Part shown: in pieces, positions 7,885-15,724 of the stretch
Numbering within the stretch: the stretch's first letter is position 1
Layout of the letters: the number at the start of each line of letters is the position of its first letter
Source of the DNA: Acidimicrobiia bacterium
GTDB taxonomy: Bacteria; Actinomycetota; Acidimicrobiia; Acidimicrobiales; AC-14
Direction of reading: 5' to 3'
DNA: 35,718 nucleotides
Assembly (NCBI GenBank): GCA_023265025.1
Contig: JAHFUP010000055.1
Span: 1 to 35,718 of the forward strand
Translations under genes and position numbers: made by a program
Notes under the pieces: generated by a model
What the model saw: only the letters and a program-made list of their open reading frames with translations
Told to the model about the DNA's origin: nothing
Database searches by the model: none

Positions 7885-8673
7885 GTGTCGGTCGAGCTCA
7901 ACACGACGTTCCACGCGTCCGTCGACAAGGGCCGTGAGCGCCTCAACCGCTCGTTGCCCGGCCTCCTCGCCACCGGGGCGGTGGGCGGCATCGACGTCAG
8001 CATCGGCCTCTTGGCCCTGTTCACGGTGGAGCACGCCACCGGGAGCGCCCTGCTCGGCGCCCTCGCCTTTGGCATCGGCTTCATCGCCCTGACCCTGGCG
8101 GGCAGTGAGCTCTTCACCGAGAACTTCCTCGTTCCCGTCAACGCGGTCGTCGCCGGCCACGCCACGGTCCGCCAGCTCGTCCGGCTGTGGGCCGGGACGC
8201 TCGCCGCCAACCTGTGCTTCGGCTGGATCATGGGTGGCCTGATCGTGGCCGCCGCACCCGATCTGCGATCCACCGCGCTGGCGAAGGGCACCCACATCGC
8301 CCAGCACGCCATCGGTGGGTCGCTGCTCGCGGCCGCCATCCTCGGCGGCACCGTCATCACCCTGATGACGTGGATGGAGCGGGGGACGCCCTCGGTACCG
8401 GCCAAGCTGGTGGCGGCAATGTCCGCCGCCTTCATCCTGGGCTCGGGCGTGGTCGTCCACGCGGTGGTGAACACCCTGGAGATGTTCGCCGCCCTGCACG
8501 TGGGTGCCCCCTTCGGTTACCTCCGGGTCGCGGAGATCCTCGGGTTTGTGACGTTCGGGAACGCCCTGGGCGGGCTCGGTTTCGTCACCGTCCTCCGCCT
8601 CGTCCAGGTGGGGTCGGGCACGGTGCGCGAGGAACGCAACCAGGCCCCGGAGGCCGAGCGCAGGGCCGCGTAG
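7885..8673 (+). CDS. Formate/nitrite transporter (FNT) family channel
   Basis: 262 residues with six hydrophobic segments, the size and layout of FNT pentameric channels (FocA/NirC relatives) that move small monovalent anions such as formate, nitrite or hydrosulfide across the cytoplasmic membrane. The GSELFTENFLVPV block (about residues 73-85) is the FNT re-entrant-loop signature, usually ELFTGN. The second loop around FGNALGGLGFVTVLR supports the family. The GTG start gives MSVELN; there is no strong ribosome site, so translation may depend on the upstream gene. No formate, nitrite or sulfite enzyme is adjacent, so the anion cannot be assigned. It converges with the VOC gene, with only 4 nt between stops. 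Confidence 0.85.
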   Translation: MSVELNTTFHASVDKGRERLNRSLPGLLATGAVGGIDVSIGLLALFTVEHATGSALLGALAFGIGFIALTLAGSELFTENFLVPVNAVVAGHATVRQLVRLWAGTLAANLCFGWIMGGLIVAAAPDLRSTALAKGTHIAQHAIGGSLLAAAILGGTVITLMTWMERGTPSVPAKLVAAMSAAFILGSGVVVHAVVNTLEMFAALHVGAPFGYLRVAEILGFVTFGNALGGLGFVTVLRLVQVGSGTVREERNQAPEAERRAA

Positions 8674-8677
8674 GCCG

Positions 8678-9028
8678 CTACGGCTGCGGGTGCAGCCCGA
8701 TGCAGAACTCGTTGCCCTCCGGGTCGGCGAACGTCGACCAGGTGATCCCGTACTCCTGGCGGTCGCCGATGAGCGTGGCGCCGAGGTCGAGCACCCGCGC
8801 CACCTCGACGCCGAGGTCGGACGTCCCGAGGTCGAGGTGCATGCGGTTCTTGGCCACCTTCGGCTCGTCGACCTTGATGAACATCAGCCGGGGGCCGACG
8901 GAGCCGTCGCCGCCGAGGATGGCCAGCCACGGCTCGGACACCTCGACGTCGTACCTGGTGACGCCGGCCCAGAACGCGGCCAGCGCCGGCGGGTCAGCGC
9001 AGTCGAAGGTCAGGCTGTGGAGGTGCAC
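8678..9028 (-). CDS. VOC (glyoxalase/bleomycin-resistance fold) protein
   Basis: 116 residues, one complete vicinal-oxygen-chelate unit: HLHSLTFDCADPPALAAFWAGV at the N-terminus, then PRLMFIKVDEPKVAKNRMHLDLGT with a typical metal-ligand His, and the closing strand TFADPEGNEFCIGL. The enzyme fold is clear, but substrates in this family range widely, so no reaction is assigned. The GTG start lies 2 nt after the stop of the upstream F420-type oxidoreductase, indicating an operon. Confidence 0.85.
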   Translation of the reverse strand: MHLHSLTFDCADPPALAAFWAGVTRYDVEVSEPWLAILGGDGSVGPRLMFIKVDEPKVAKNRMHLDLGTSDLGVEVARVLDLGATLIGDRQEYGITWSTFADPEGNEFCIGLHPQP

Positions 9029-9030
9029 GG

Positions 9031-9795
9031 CTAGTCCCGGGCGGCGGCGATGAGGTCCCGGAGCGGTTCGAGGTCGAACGGCGGGCCGGCGCCGAGGATG
9101 AGGTGCTGGGCGCCGGCGTCCAGGTAGCGGTCAACATGGCGGATCTCGCGGGCGTCGTAGAGCATCACCGTACGCTCGATCTCCGCCGGGTCGCGGCCGA
9201 CCCGGGCGCACCAGTCGTCGAGCACCCGGTTCTTGGCCGCGAACGACTCAGCCGGGCCGAAGACGTTCCACATGTCGGCGTACTGGGCCACCAGCCGCAG
9301 CGTGACCTTCTCGCCGCCGCCGCCGACCATGATCGGCAGCTCGCCCAGCGGCGGCGGGCTCAGCTTGGGGAGCCGGGCCCGGATCCGCTTCAGCGACGCC
9401 TCGAGGCCCTTGAGCCGGCTGGCCGCGGTGCCGTAGTCGTAGCCGTACTCGGCGAAGTCGCGCTCCGACCAGCCGGCGCCGATGCCGAGGATCGCCCGCC
9501 CCCCGCTGAGGTGGTCGACGGTGCGGGCCATGTCGGCCAGGAGGTCGGGGTTGCGGTACGGGTTGCCGGTGACGAGCATGCCGAGCATGGCGTGCTCGGT
9601 GTCGACGGCCATGGCCGCGAGCAGCGACCAGCCCTCGAACGAGGCGCCGCGGGGGTCGCCGTAGATCGGGAAGAAGTGGTCCCACGGCCAGATGCTGTCG
9701 ACCCCCATCCGGTCGGCCTCCTGCCACGCCGTCCGCAGCTCGGCCATCGTGGTGTGCTGCTGGTAGAAGTGGAAGCCGACCTTGAAGCGCGCCAT
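9031..9795 (-). CDS. LLM-class F420-dependent oxidoreductase (second copy)
   Basis: 254 residues, same family as the gene at 345-1184. Matching blocks are FKVGFHFYQQHTTMAEL, WPWDHFFPIYGDPRGASFEG, GMLVTGNPYRNPDLLADMART and ILGIGAGWSERDFAEYGYDY, followed by LPIMVGGGGEKVTLRLVAQY. It is divergent enough from the first copy to be an old duplication with probably a different substrate. ATG 9795 (MARFKVGF) aligns with the family N-terminus. The open frame extends further upstream only through a low-complexity GC-rich gap. The VOC gene follows at 2 nt. Confidence 0.88.
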   Translation of the reverse strand: MARFKVGFHFYQQHTTMAELRTAWQEADRMGVDSIWPWDHFFPIYGDPRGASFEGWSLLAAMAVDTEHAMLGMLVTGNPYRNPDLLADMARTVDHLSGGRAILGIGAGWSERDFAEYGYDYGTAASRLKGLEASLKRIRARLPKLSPPPLGELPIMVGGGGEKVTLRLVAQYADMWNVFGPAESFAAKNRVLDDWCARVGRDPAEIERTVMLYDAREIRHVDRYLDAGAQHLILGAGPPFDLEPLRDLIAAARD

Positions 9796-9968
9796 TCCGT
9801 CGACGCTAGATGTTCTCTGGGGCTGAGACTTCGAACGTAACCCAGCCTTCCCGGCGTCGGGTGTGGGGGCGTGCGGGGCCCTGCCCCCCACAGGTGGCCC
9901 GCAGGCGGCTCCGCCGCCGAGGAGCCTGAGTGCCGCCGGAGGCGGCTCGACGACCGGGAGGGGGTGGG

Positions 9969-9995
9969 GGGGGAGGGGGCTTTGGCCCCTCCCCC
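9969..9995. terminator. G/C hairpin in a palindrome-rich gap
   Basis: A 10-bp stem: GGGGGAGGGG at 9969-9978 pairs with CCCCTCCCCC at 9986-9995, with loop GCTTTGG. It lies just beyond the stop of the isomerase-family gene (10001) and probably ends its transcription. The gap 9796-10000 also has smaller palindromes (CCGCCGGAGGCGG-like) and long G runs but no gene. Confidence 0.5.
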
Positions 9996-10000
9996 GCTCA

Positions 10001-10690
10001 TCAGCCCTTCCAGGGGCCGAGTGCCGGCCCGTCAGCGCGACCGACCAGCCACGCCAGCAGTCGCCGGCGGTCCATCTCGACCGCGGCCGGCGCCGGCGAG
10101 CCCTCGGGGATGACCCAGCGCCGGCCGGTGTCGGTGGCCCTGAGGTCGACGCCGGCGCCGTCGGGCAGCCGGGCGGCCACGCCGGCGACGGCCCGCTCCA
10201 GCTCCTCGTCGACGTAGTCGTCGGGCCAGTCGGCGGGGCCGTATCCCAGCGCCAGGTCGACATGGTGGATCTCGACCTCGCGCCGGCGGCGGAAGGGCAG
10301 CTCGGCGAGGGCCCAGACGCCGCTGACCACCCGTCCGTGGCCGTCCCGCCACACGCCCTCGGGGGTCGCCTCCGTCGCCGCCTCCAGCCGGGTCGCGGCC
10401 GTCATCACGTCGTCGACCAGCCCGGCGGCCGGGCGGCCGGCGCCGGCCTCGATGTCTCCGGCCCGCTGCTCGTTGCCACCGGGGTACTGGTCGGCGATCT
10501 CGCCCTGGGCTGCGCCCTCCAGCATGCGGACGAGGCTGTCGGCGTTCCGGGCCAGGTGGGTGAGGACGTGGCCGACGGTCCACCCGGGCAGGAGGCTGGG
10601 CCGGCGGGCGTCGTCGTCGGTGAGCGCGGTCAGCGTCATACCCAGGCGGGCATGGGACCTTTCGATTGCGGCGCGCCCGAAATCCGGCAT
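10001..10690 (-). CDS. Maleylpyruvate isomerase-family mycothiol-dependent protein
   Basis: 229 residues of the DinB-like/MDMPI superfamily. The N-terminal four-helix part has LLPGWTVGHVLTHLARNADSL, where the first metal His lies in GHVLTH. The second pair comes from the HHVDL motif in VEIHHVDLALGYGPADWP. This three-His metal site is where mycothiol is used in characterised members. The C-terminal domain (ERAVAGVAARLP through DRRRLLAWLVGR) is the usual MDMPI C-terminal domain. The specific reaction cannot be assigned. ATG 10690 starts at the family N-terminus; 48 nt separate it from the divergent protease gene. Its presence supports a mycothiol-making actinobacterium. Confidence 0.85.
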   Translation of the reverse strand: MPDFGRAAIERSHARLGMTLTALTDDDARRPSLLPGWTVGHVLTHLARNADSLVRMLEGAAQGEIADQYPGGNEQRAGDIEAGAGRPAAGLVDDVMTAATRLEAATEATPEGVWRDGHGRVVSGVWALAELPFRRRREVEIHHVDLALGYGPADWPDDYVDEELERAVAGVAARLPDGAGVDLRATDTGRRWVIPEGSPAPAAVEMDRRRLLAWLVGRADGPALGPWKG

Positions 10691-10738
10691 CTGGCCGGTA
10701 CTTTGGCAGGGATTTCTCGTCCGTAGGAGGTCCAGCCC

Positions 10739-11563
10739 ATGTCGCCACACCGCCGGCCGGCCCGGGTACTGGCCCTCGTCGCCGCTCTCACCTTCTCCGT
10801 CCTGGCGACCGCCGGCCCTGCCCAGGCCGGGCCGGCGACCGTCGGCCGTCCCCAGCCGGCGGCGGCACCGGCCTCGTCGCTCCTCGTCACCCTCGTCGAC
10901 CTCCTGGCCCGGATCCTCCCGGTGCCGGCGCCGGCGGTGCCCGGGGTCACGCCCTCGCTGGTCACCCGGGTCACCGCGTCCACGGTCAGGGTGAACGGCG
11001 TGGCCTGCGGCGTGCGGCTGGCGGGCAGCGGCTTCTCCACCGCCCCCGACACGATCGTGACCAACGCCCACGTGGTCGCCGGCACAACGGTGACCTCGGT
11101 GCTGCGGCCGGACGGCCGCACGCTGCCCGCCACGGTGACTGCGTTCGACCCGGTCAAGGACGTGGCCGTCCTGTCGGTGCCCGGCCTGGGCGAGCCGTCC
11201 CTCTCCTTGGCGTCGGCGGTCGTCGGCGAAACCGACGCCGTCTTCGGCCACCCGCTCGGGCAGGCGGCGATCGAGGTGTCCCCGGCCGTGGTGACCCGCC
11301 GGGTGACCGGCGACTTCGGCGACATCTACGACCGGCCGGCGGCGCCTCGCCAGATCCTCGTCCTCAACGCCGACCTCCAGCCCGGCGACTCTGGTGCCGG
11401 CCTGGTGAACAGCGCCGGCAAGGTGGTCGGTGTGGCGTTCGCCATATCCAGCGTGCGCCAGTCGACGGCGTTCGCGGTGGCCAGCGAGGACCTGGCGCCC
11501 GTCCTGGCCCGGCCCCGCGGCGGCGCCGTCAGCACCGGGCCCTGTAGTGCCGAGAAGCGCTGA
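10739..11563 (+). CDS. Secreted trypsin-like serine protease (MarP/HtrA-like)
   Basis: 274 residues. A signal peptide runs to about residue 30 (hydrophobic VLALVAALTFSVLA, then AQA). A linker with a short amphipathic segment follows, then a chymotrypsin-fold protease domain from about residue 75. The catalytic triad is visible: His111 in TNAHVV, Asp141 in KDVAVL, Ser218 in PGDSGAGLV. Cys90 and Cys269 are the only cysteines of the mature part and could form a disulfide, as reported for the mycobacterial periplasmic protease MarP. Unlike MarP there is no multi-pass membrane domain, only the signal peptide. The start is firm: AGGAGG lies 8 nt before the ATG. Divergent from the isomerase-family gene. 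Confidence 0.87.
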   Translation: MSPHRRPARVLALVAALTFSVLATAGPAQAGPATVGRPQPAAAPASSLLVTLVDLLARILPVPAPAVPGVTPSLVTRVTASTVRVNGVACGVRLAGSGFSTAPDTIVTNAHVVAGTTVTSVLRPDGRTLPATVTAFDPVKDVAVLSVPGLGEPSLSLASAVVGETDAVFGHPLGQAAIEVSPAVVTRRVTGDFGDIYDRPAAPRQILVLNADLQPGDSGAGLVNSAGKVVGVAFAISSVRQSTAFAVASEDLAPVLARPRGGAVSTGPCSAEKR

Positions 11564-11574
11564 TCGCCTATCCG

Positions 11575-11603
11575 TTGACGTGGCACTGGCCGCGGGTTAG
11601 ACG
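11575..11603 (+). promoter_or_regulatory. Sigma-70-like promoter of the PD40 protein gene
   Basis: TTGACG (-35) at 11575-11580, 17-nt spacer, TAGACG (-10) at 11598-11603, about 38 nt before the ATG at 11641. The -35 is strong and the -10 weak, usual for high-GC actinobacteria. It suggests the propeller gene is transcribed apart from the protease gene. Confidence 0.45.
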
Positions 11604-11640
11604 TATGCAGGGCCGACCGGCCGGTGTGGAAGGGGACGCG

Positions 11641-12549
11641 ATGAAGCGTGCGGGACTCCGGCTGTGCGTTTCGGTCGCGCTCCTGCTGGTGGCGGCGCCG
11701 CCGGCCGATGCGGCACCCTCGCCGTACCTCGGCAAGATCGCCTTCGAGAGCGACCGCCTGGGCCCGACCGACCTGTTCGTGATGAGGCCGGACGGAAGCG
11801 GCGTCACCCGCCTGAACACGCCCGGCGACGGGGCCGACGCCTCGTGGTCCCCGGACGGGAGGCGGATCGCATTCGGTGCCGACGGCAACGGTGACGGCAA
11901 CGTCGACATCTTCGTCATGAACGCCGACGGCACCGGGCTCCAGCAGTTGACCGATGCCGAAGGCCTCGACATCTGGCCGGACTGGACCAGGGGTGGCGGC
12001 GAGCTCGTCTTCACGAGCACTCGCACGGGTGTTCCCAACATCTTCGTCATGAACACCGATGGCAGCGGCCAACGGCCGCTGACGAACGAAGCCAACGCCG
12101 CCAGCCTCACGCCCGTCGTGTCACCGCTGGGCCGCCAGATCGCCTTCACCCGGGCCACCCCGACCGAGCCGCCCAAGATCTGGGTCATGAACGCCGATGG
12201 CACCGGCCAGCGCCCGCTCACCGGCCCGGGCGACTGGGAGGACTCCGACCCGGCCTGGTCCGCCGACGGTCGCGAGATCGCCTTCAGCAGGCTGCGGCCG
12301 GGCCTCGGCTCGGAGATCTTCATCATGGGCGCGGACGGCTCGAGCCCGACGGCGCTCACCAACGTGCCCGGCGCGGACTGGACGCCCACGTTCTCCCCGG
12401 ACAACCGGTACATCGCGTGGACGGCGTCGCGTCAGGGCAACTTCGACGTCTGGGTCATGAACAAGGACGGCTCCGGGAAGACGCGGTTGACGACGGACCC
12501 GGCGTTCGACGGCTTTCCCGACTGGAACCAGGCCCGCCTGACCGGGTAG
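11641..12549 (+). CDS. Secreted TolB-like PD40 six-bladed beta-propeller protein
   Basis: 302 residues: a signal peptide ending near ADA-AP (about residue 24), then six repeats of the PD40/TolB type. Each repeat has the pattern IAF...S...-DIFVMNADGTG-..LT; examples are KIAFESDRL..DLFVMRPDGSG, DIFVMNADGTGLQQLT, NIFVMNTDGSGQRPLT, IWVMNADGTGQRPLT, IFIMGADGSSPTALT and VWVMNKDGSGKTRLT. Six repeats would close one propeller with nothing else attached, so it is probably a binding or scaffold protein outside the membrane rather than an enzyme. The start is ATG 11641, with AAGGGG upstream; an in-frame ATG at 11575 falls on the promoter and lacks a signal peptide. It converges with the dCTP deaminase gene 4 nt later. 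Confidence 0.85.
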   Translation: MKRAGLRLCVSVALLLVAAPPADAAPSPYLGKIAFESDRLGPTDLFVMRPDGSGVTRLNTPGDGADASWSPDGRRIAFGADGNGDGNVDIFVMNADGTGLQQLTDAEGLDIWPDWTRGGGELVFTSTRTGVPNIFVMNTDGSGQRPLTNEANAASLTPVVSPLGRQIAFTRATPTEPPKIWVMNADGTGQRPLTGPGDWEDSDPAWSADGREIAFSRLRPGLGSEIFIMGADGSSPTALTNVPGADWTPTFSPDNRYIAWTASRQGNFDVWVMNKDGSGKTRLTTDPAFDGFPDWNQARLTG

Positions 12550-12553
12550 CCGC

Positions 12554-13720
12554 CTACGGGCTGCCGAGCACCAATTGGTTGTCGGGGCGGGGCAGGAAGT
12601 GCTTCCCCAGCGTCTCCTCCTGCTGCTGGTAGGACGACCCGATCCCCCGCCCGTAGAGCGTCGCCGGCTCCTCCAGCATCCGCTCGAAGGTGAGCTTGCA
12701 CACCCGCTGGCCGTGCTCGATCATGAACGGCACGTCGTGGGCCCGCACCTCGAGCGCGGCCCGTGAGCCCTGGAACAGCCCCGCTTCGGAGTAGCCGAAG
12801 CCCGGGTCGAAGAAGCCGGCGTAGTGGGTGCGCAGCTCGCCACTGGTCGGGTCGTACGCCATCATCTCGGCGGCCAGGTTGGGTGGGATGGTGACCGACT
12901 CGTCGGACATCAGCAGGTAGAACCGCTGCGGGGTGAGCACGACGCGGTCGCCGACCTCGCCCTTCACGTGCTCCCAGTAGGCGTCGGGGTCGAGGCCGCC
13001 GACGCGCGTCATGTCCAGCAGCGGCGCGTTGTCGCGGGCCCGGTAGCCCACCCGCCCGGATCGGTCGCCCTGGAGGTCGAGGCTGAGGAACAGGCCGTCG
13101 TCGACAGCCAGGGCGTCGTCGGCCACCGGCTCGCCCCGGCGGAACAGCAGCGGCTGGCGCCGGTGGAAGTCGCGGAGCTCCTCGTCGGACAGCTCCGGGC
13201 GCCCCACCGACAGCCGGAGCTGGTTGAGGCTGAGGTCCTCCCGCACCCGGATGGCGAAGGACAGCGGCACGACCTCGAGGTACAGGTTGCCCGAGTAGCC
13301 CTCGGCCACCTCGTCGAAGCGGTCGCTGTGGTCGGTGATCACCCGGGTGAAGACGTCGAGCCGGCCCGTCGAGCTCTTGGGGTTGGCCTTTCCGGCGACG
13401 TTCGCCGGCAAGGTCAGCCGCTCCTTCAGGGGGATGAGGTACGGCCGGTTGGTCTCCAGCACGGCACCTTCGCGGTGCAGGTCGAGCTCGTCGATCACGT
13501 AGTCCTTCACCCGCTGCTCGACGGAGTGCCTGCCGGGCAGGAAGCTGCACCGGATCCGGTAGGCCACCTCACCGAGGCGCAGGTCGAGGCTGGCCGGCTG
13601 GATGTTCTCCCGGGGGATGGTGAAGGCGCCGGCAGAGATCAGCCCTGCGTCGATCACCGCGGCCAGGTACTGGCTGGGGAGGACGCCTTCCTTCCCGGGC
13701 GGCAGGATCGGAATGGGCAT
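12554..13720 (-). CDS. dcd: Tandem-domain dCTP deaminase
   Basis: 388 residues, about twice the length of ordinary Dcd. It belongs to the double-domain type (PF06559-like). The first dUTPase-fold unit has IQPASLDLRLGEVAYRI and GKANPKSSTGRLDVFTRVI; the second has MSDESVTIPPNLAAEMMAYD and THYAGFFDPGFGY, ending in a tail with GRGIGSSYQQQEETLGKHF. The enzyme deaminates dCTP to dUTP in the cytoplasm, feeding dTMP synthesis. The SSTGRLD Ser/Arg block in unit one and the Glu-containing second unit together resemble one active site built from both halves. ATG 13720 is 9 nt after the penicillin-binding protein stop, so the two are probably cotranscribed, an unexpected pairing of nucleotide and wall enzymes. 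Confidence 0.85.
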   Translation of the reverse strand: MPIPILPPGKEGVLPSQYLAAVIDAGLISAGAFTIPRENIQPASLDLRLGEVAYRIRCSFLPGRHSVEQRVKDYVIDELDLHREGAVLETNRPYLIPLKERLTLPANVAGKANPKSSTGRLDVFTRVITDHSDRFDEVAEGYSGNLYLEVVPLSFAIRVREDLSLNQLRLSVGRPELSDEELRDFHRRQPLLFRRGEPVADDALAVDDGLFLSLDLQGDRSGRVGYRARDNAPLLDMTRVGGLDPDAYWEHVKGEVGDRVVLTPQRFYLLMSDESVTIPPNLAAEMMAYDPTSGELRTHYAGFFDPGFGYSEAGLFQGSRAALEVRAHDVPFMIEHGQRVCKLTFERMLEEPATLYGRGIGSSYQQQEETLGKHFLPRPDNQLVLGSP

Positions 13721-13729
13721 TGGCGAAGC

Positions 13730-15655
13730 TTACGGTGCCGCGCCCAGGAACCGGGCGGCCAGCGGCGCGGCCACTTGGCCGCCGACACCGCCGCCTTCGA
13801 CCAGCACCGAGAACGCCAAGGAGCCCCGGTACCCGATGAACCAGGCGTGGGTCTTGGCGGGATCGGTCGTCTCGGCCGTGCCCGTCTTGCCCGCCACCTG
13901 GTGGCCCGTGACCGCGGCCCGCGTGCCGGTGCCGGTCCGCACCACCTCGGCGGTCAGGTCCCTGAGGGTGGCGGCCACCTGCGGGTCGAGGGCGATGGGC
14001 TGGCCCGCCGGCGTGTCGGCCAGCAGCCGGGGCGCCCGCCAGCTCCCCGATGCCACGGCGGCCGCCACCGTCGCCATGTGCGCCGGGCTGGCCTCGACGC
14101 GACCCTGCCCGATGGCCTCCGACGCCTTCTCCGCCGCGTCCTTGGGCGCCGGGAACCGGGCGCCGGCGGTGGGGACGCCCAGGTCGTACGTGGCGCCGAA
14201 ACCGAACGACGTCGCCGCGGCGGCGAGGGCGGCGTCGGCCAGGTCGGCCGACAGGGTGACGAAGGCGGTGTTGCACGACTGGGCGAACGCCGAACGGAAC
14301 GTGGTGCCGCCCAACGATCCACCCTCGAAGTTCCGGAACCTCTGGCCGCCCGCCGTGGCCTCCGCCGGGCAGGCGACCGGGGTCTCCGGCCGGGTGCCGC
14401 CGGCCAGCAGCGCCGCCGTCGTCACCACCTTGAACGTCGACGCCGGCGGGTACTGCCCGGCCAGCGCCCGGTTGAACGGCTCGCTCAGCGGCCGGCTGAC
14501 GACCGCCCTGACGTCGCCGGTGGCGGCGTCGACCGCCACGATCGCGGCCGGCGACGTGACGCCGGCCAGGGCGGCCTCGGCCGCCTCCTGGGTGCGACGG
14601 TCGAGCGTGGTCCGCACCGGCTGCGGCGGCGTGCCCGGGAACGTGAAGAGCGTGCGCACGGTCGTGCCGGCGGCGTCGACCGTGCGCACGTCCCCCGATG
14701 GGGTGCCGGCGAGCTGACGCTCGAAGTTGGCCTCCAGCCCGGAGAGGCCGACGTTGTCGCCCACCTGATACGGCTCGCCGAGCTCGGCCAGGCGCTCGGC
14801 GGTGACCTCGTCATACCGGCCGAGCACATGGAGGGCGAAGTTCTCGGCCACTGCCAGCCGGCCGATCGTGCGCTGGAAGAAGATGCCCGGCACCGGCTCG
14901 AGCACCGGGCGAAGCGGGGGGAACCGGTCGGCCCGCACCCGGGCAATCGGCACAAAGTGGTCCGGCTTCACGCCGGGAGCGGCGAGGGCGGCGGTGGTCG
15001 TCGCCGGCACGACGTTGAGGTGCTGGCGAAGCACGGCGTCGACGAGAGGACGGTCGGTGATGCGGTCCGGCTCAAGGCCGATGTCCACGACGTCGCCGAC
15101 GGAGACCAGCGCCGAGCCGTCGGCGCCAAGGATCGGGGCACGGGCCGGCCAGGTGCGGGTGCGGTCGAACCCCTGATCCGGGCCGAGGTCGGGGTGAAGG
15201 GAGGCCGGCGACCACTGCACGAGCCACCGGCCGTCCGTCCGGGCCAACTGCAACATGCCCGGGTAGCTCCACACGCCGAGGCCGGCGAGGGTGAGGTCGG
15301 CGGTGAAGTCGGCGGTCACGATGTCGCCCTGCCGGCGGATGAGCCCAACACCGAGATGGGCCGACGTGACGCGGAGGTCCTCCTGCATCCCGGTGACCAC
15401 CGCGTCGAGCTCCGGGGGTGGGGCCGCGGTCAGCGCCCGCATGGCCGCGACGTCGAAGCGCTCCCAGGCCGACAGGTAGGCGGCCACCTCGCGCCGGGGC
15501 AGCGCCGGCTCCCGGTCCCGCAGGAGGAACCAGCCGGCTCCGGCCGCGCCGGCGACGAGGGCCAGGACCACCCCGACGGTGACGGCGCGCCGCACGCTCA
15601 ACCCAGACCGCCAGGGACCGCCGCGACGAACCGCACGGCCCAATCGTAGGGGCAC
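13730..15655 (-). CDS. Class B penicillin-binding protein (transpeptidase)
   Basis: 641 residues from GTG 15655. Order: a short cytoplasmic tail, one membrane anchor (about 24-45), an NTF2/MecA_N-like domain (about 50-160), a PBP dimerisation domain (about 165-330), then the transpeptidase domain. The catalytic motifs are all present: STFK with Ser406 and Lys409, SCN (460-462), and KTG (590-592). It cross-links peptidoglycan outside the membrane and is a beta-lactam target. The NTF2-like plus transpeptidase layout resembles mycobacterial PbpA/PBP2-like lipoprotein relatives and MecA. The start is uncertain: GTG 15661/15655 lie in a palindrome, and a -10-like box (15648-15643) would favour a start further in, such as TTG 15601 or GTG 15595. 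The open frame beyond 15725 overlaps the divergent gene and is unlikely. Confidence 0.88.
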   Translation of the reverse strand: MPLRLGRAVRRGGPWRSGLSVRRAVTVGVVLALVAGAAGAGWFLLRDREPALPRREVAAYLSAWERFDVAAMRALTAAPPPELDAVVTGMQEDLRVTSAHLGVGLIRRQGDIVTADFTADLTLAGLGVWSYPGMLQLARTDGRWLVQWSPASLHPDLGPDQGFDRTRTWPARAPILGADGSALVSVGDVVDIGLEPDRITDRPLVDAVLRQHLNVVPATTTAALAAPGVKPDHFVPIARVRADRFPPLRPVLEPVPGIFFQRTIGRLAVAENFALHVLGRYDEVTAERLAELGEPYQVGDNVGLSGLEANFERQLAGTPSGDVRTVDAAGTTVRTLFTFPGTPPQPVRTTLDRRTQEAAEAALAGVTSPAAIVAVDAATGDVRAVVSRPLSEPFNRALAGQYPPASTFKVVTTAALLAGGTRPETPVACPAEATAGGQRFRNFEGGSLGGTTFRSAFAQSCNTAFVTLSADLADAALAAAATSFGFGATYDLGVPTAGARFPAPKDAAEKASEAIGQGRVEASPAHMATVAAAVASGSWRAPRLLADTPAGQPIALDPQVAATLRDLTAEVVRTGTGTRAAVTGHQVAGKTGTAETTDPAKTHAWFIGYRGSLAFSVLVEGGGVGGQVAAPLAARFLGAAP

Positions 15656-15673
15656 CGGCACCGGTGCCGGTGC
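15652..15673. promoter_or_regulatory. Perfect 22-bp palindrome between divergent envelope genes
   Basis: GCACCGGCACC at 15652-15662 is followed at once by its exact reverse complement at 15663-15673. A TACGAT -10-like box points right at 15692-15697 and another points left at 15648-15643. The palindrome could be a repressor or activator site controlling both genes. Chance GC self-complementarity is possible given the GGC/ACC repeats. Confidence 0.45.
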
Positions 15674-15724
15674 GGGCCCGGGGTCAGCAACTACGATGCG
15701 GGAAGCCCGGCGAAAGGGAGGCCG

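Noticed and set aside
9796-10000. A G-quadruplex or small RNA in the G-rich gap
   Set aside because: Long G runs are present, but no promoter or conserved structure beyond the 10-bp hairpin can be supported from this sequence alone.
10691-11251. Extension of the isomerase-family frame into the protease region
   Set aside because: It overlaps the protease gene, which has AGGAGG, a signal peptide and a full catalytic triad; ATG 10690 matches the family N-terminus.
12824-15649. A 941-codon open frame on the plus strand opposite the dCTP deaminase and PBP genes
   Set aside because: It is an antisense product of high GC content: its translation is rich in Arg, Gly and Val without any domain, while the opposite strand encodes two proteins with complete catalytic motifs.
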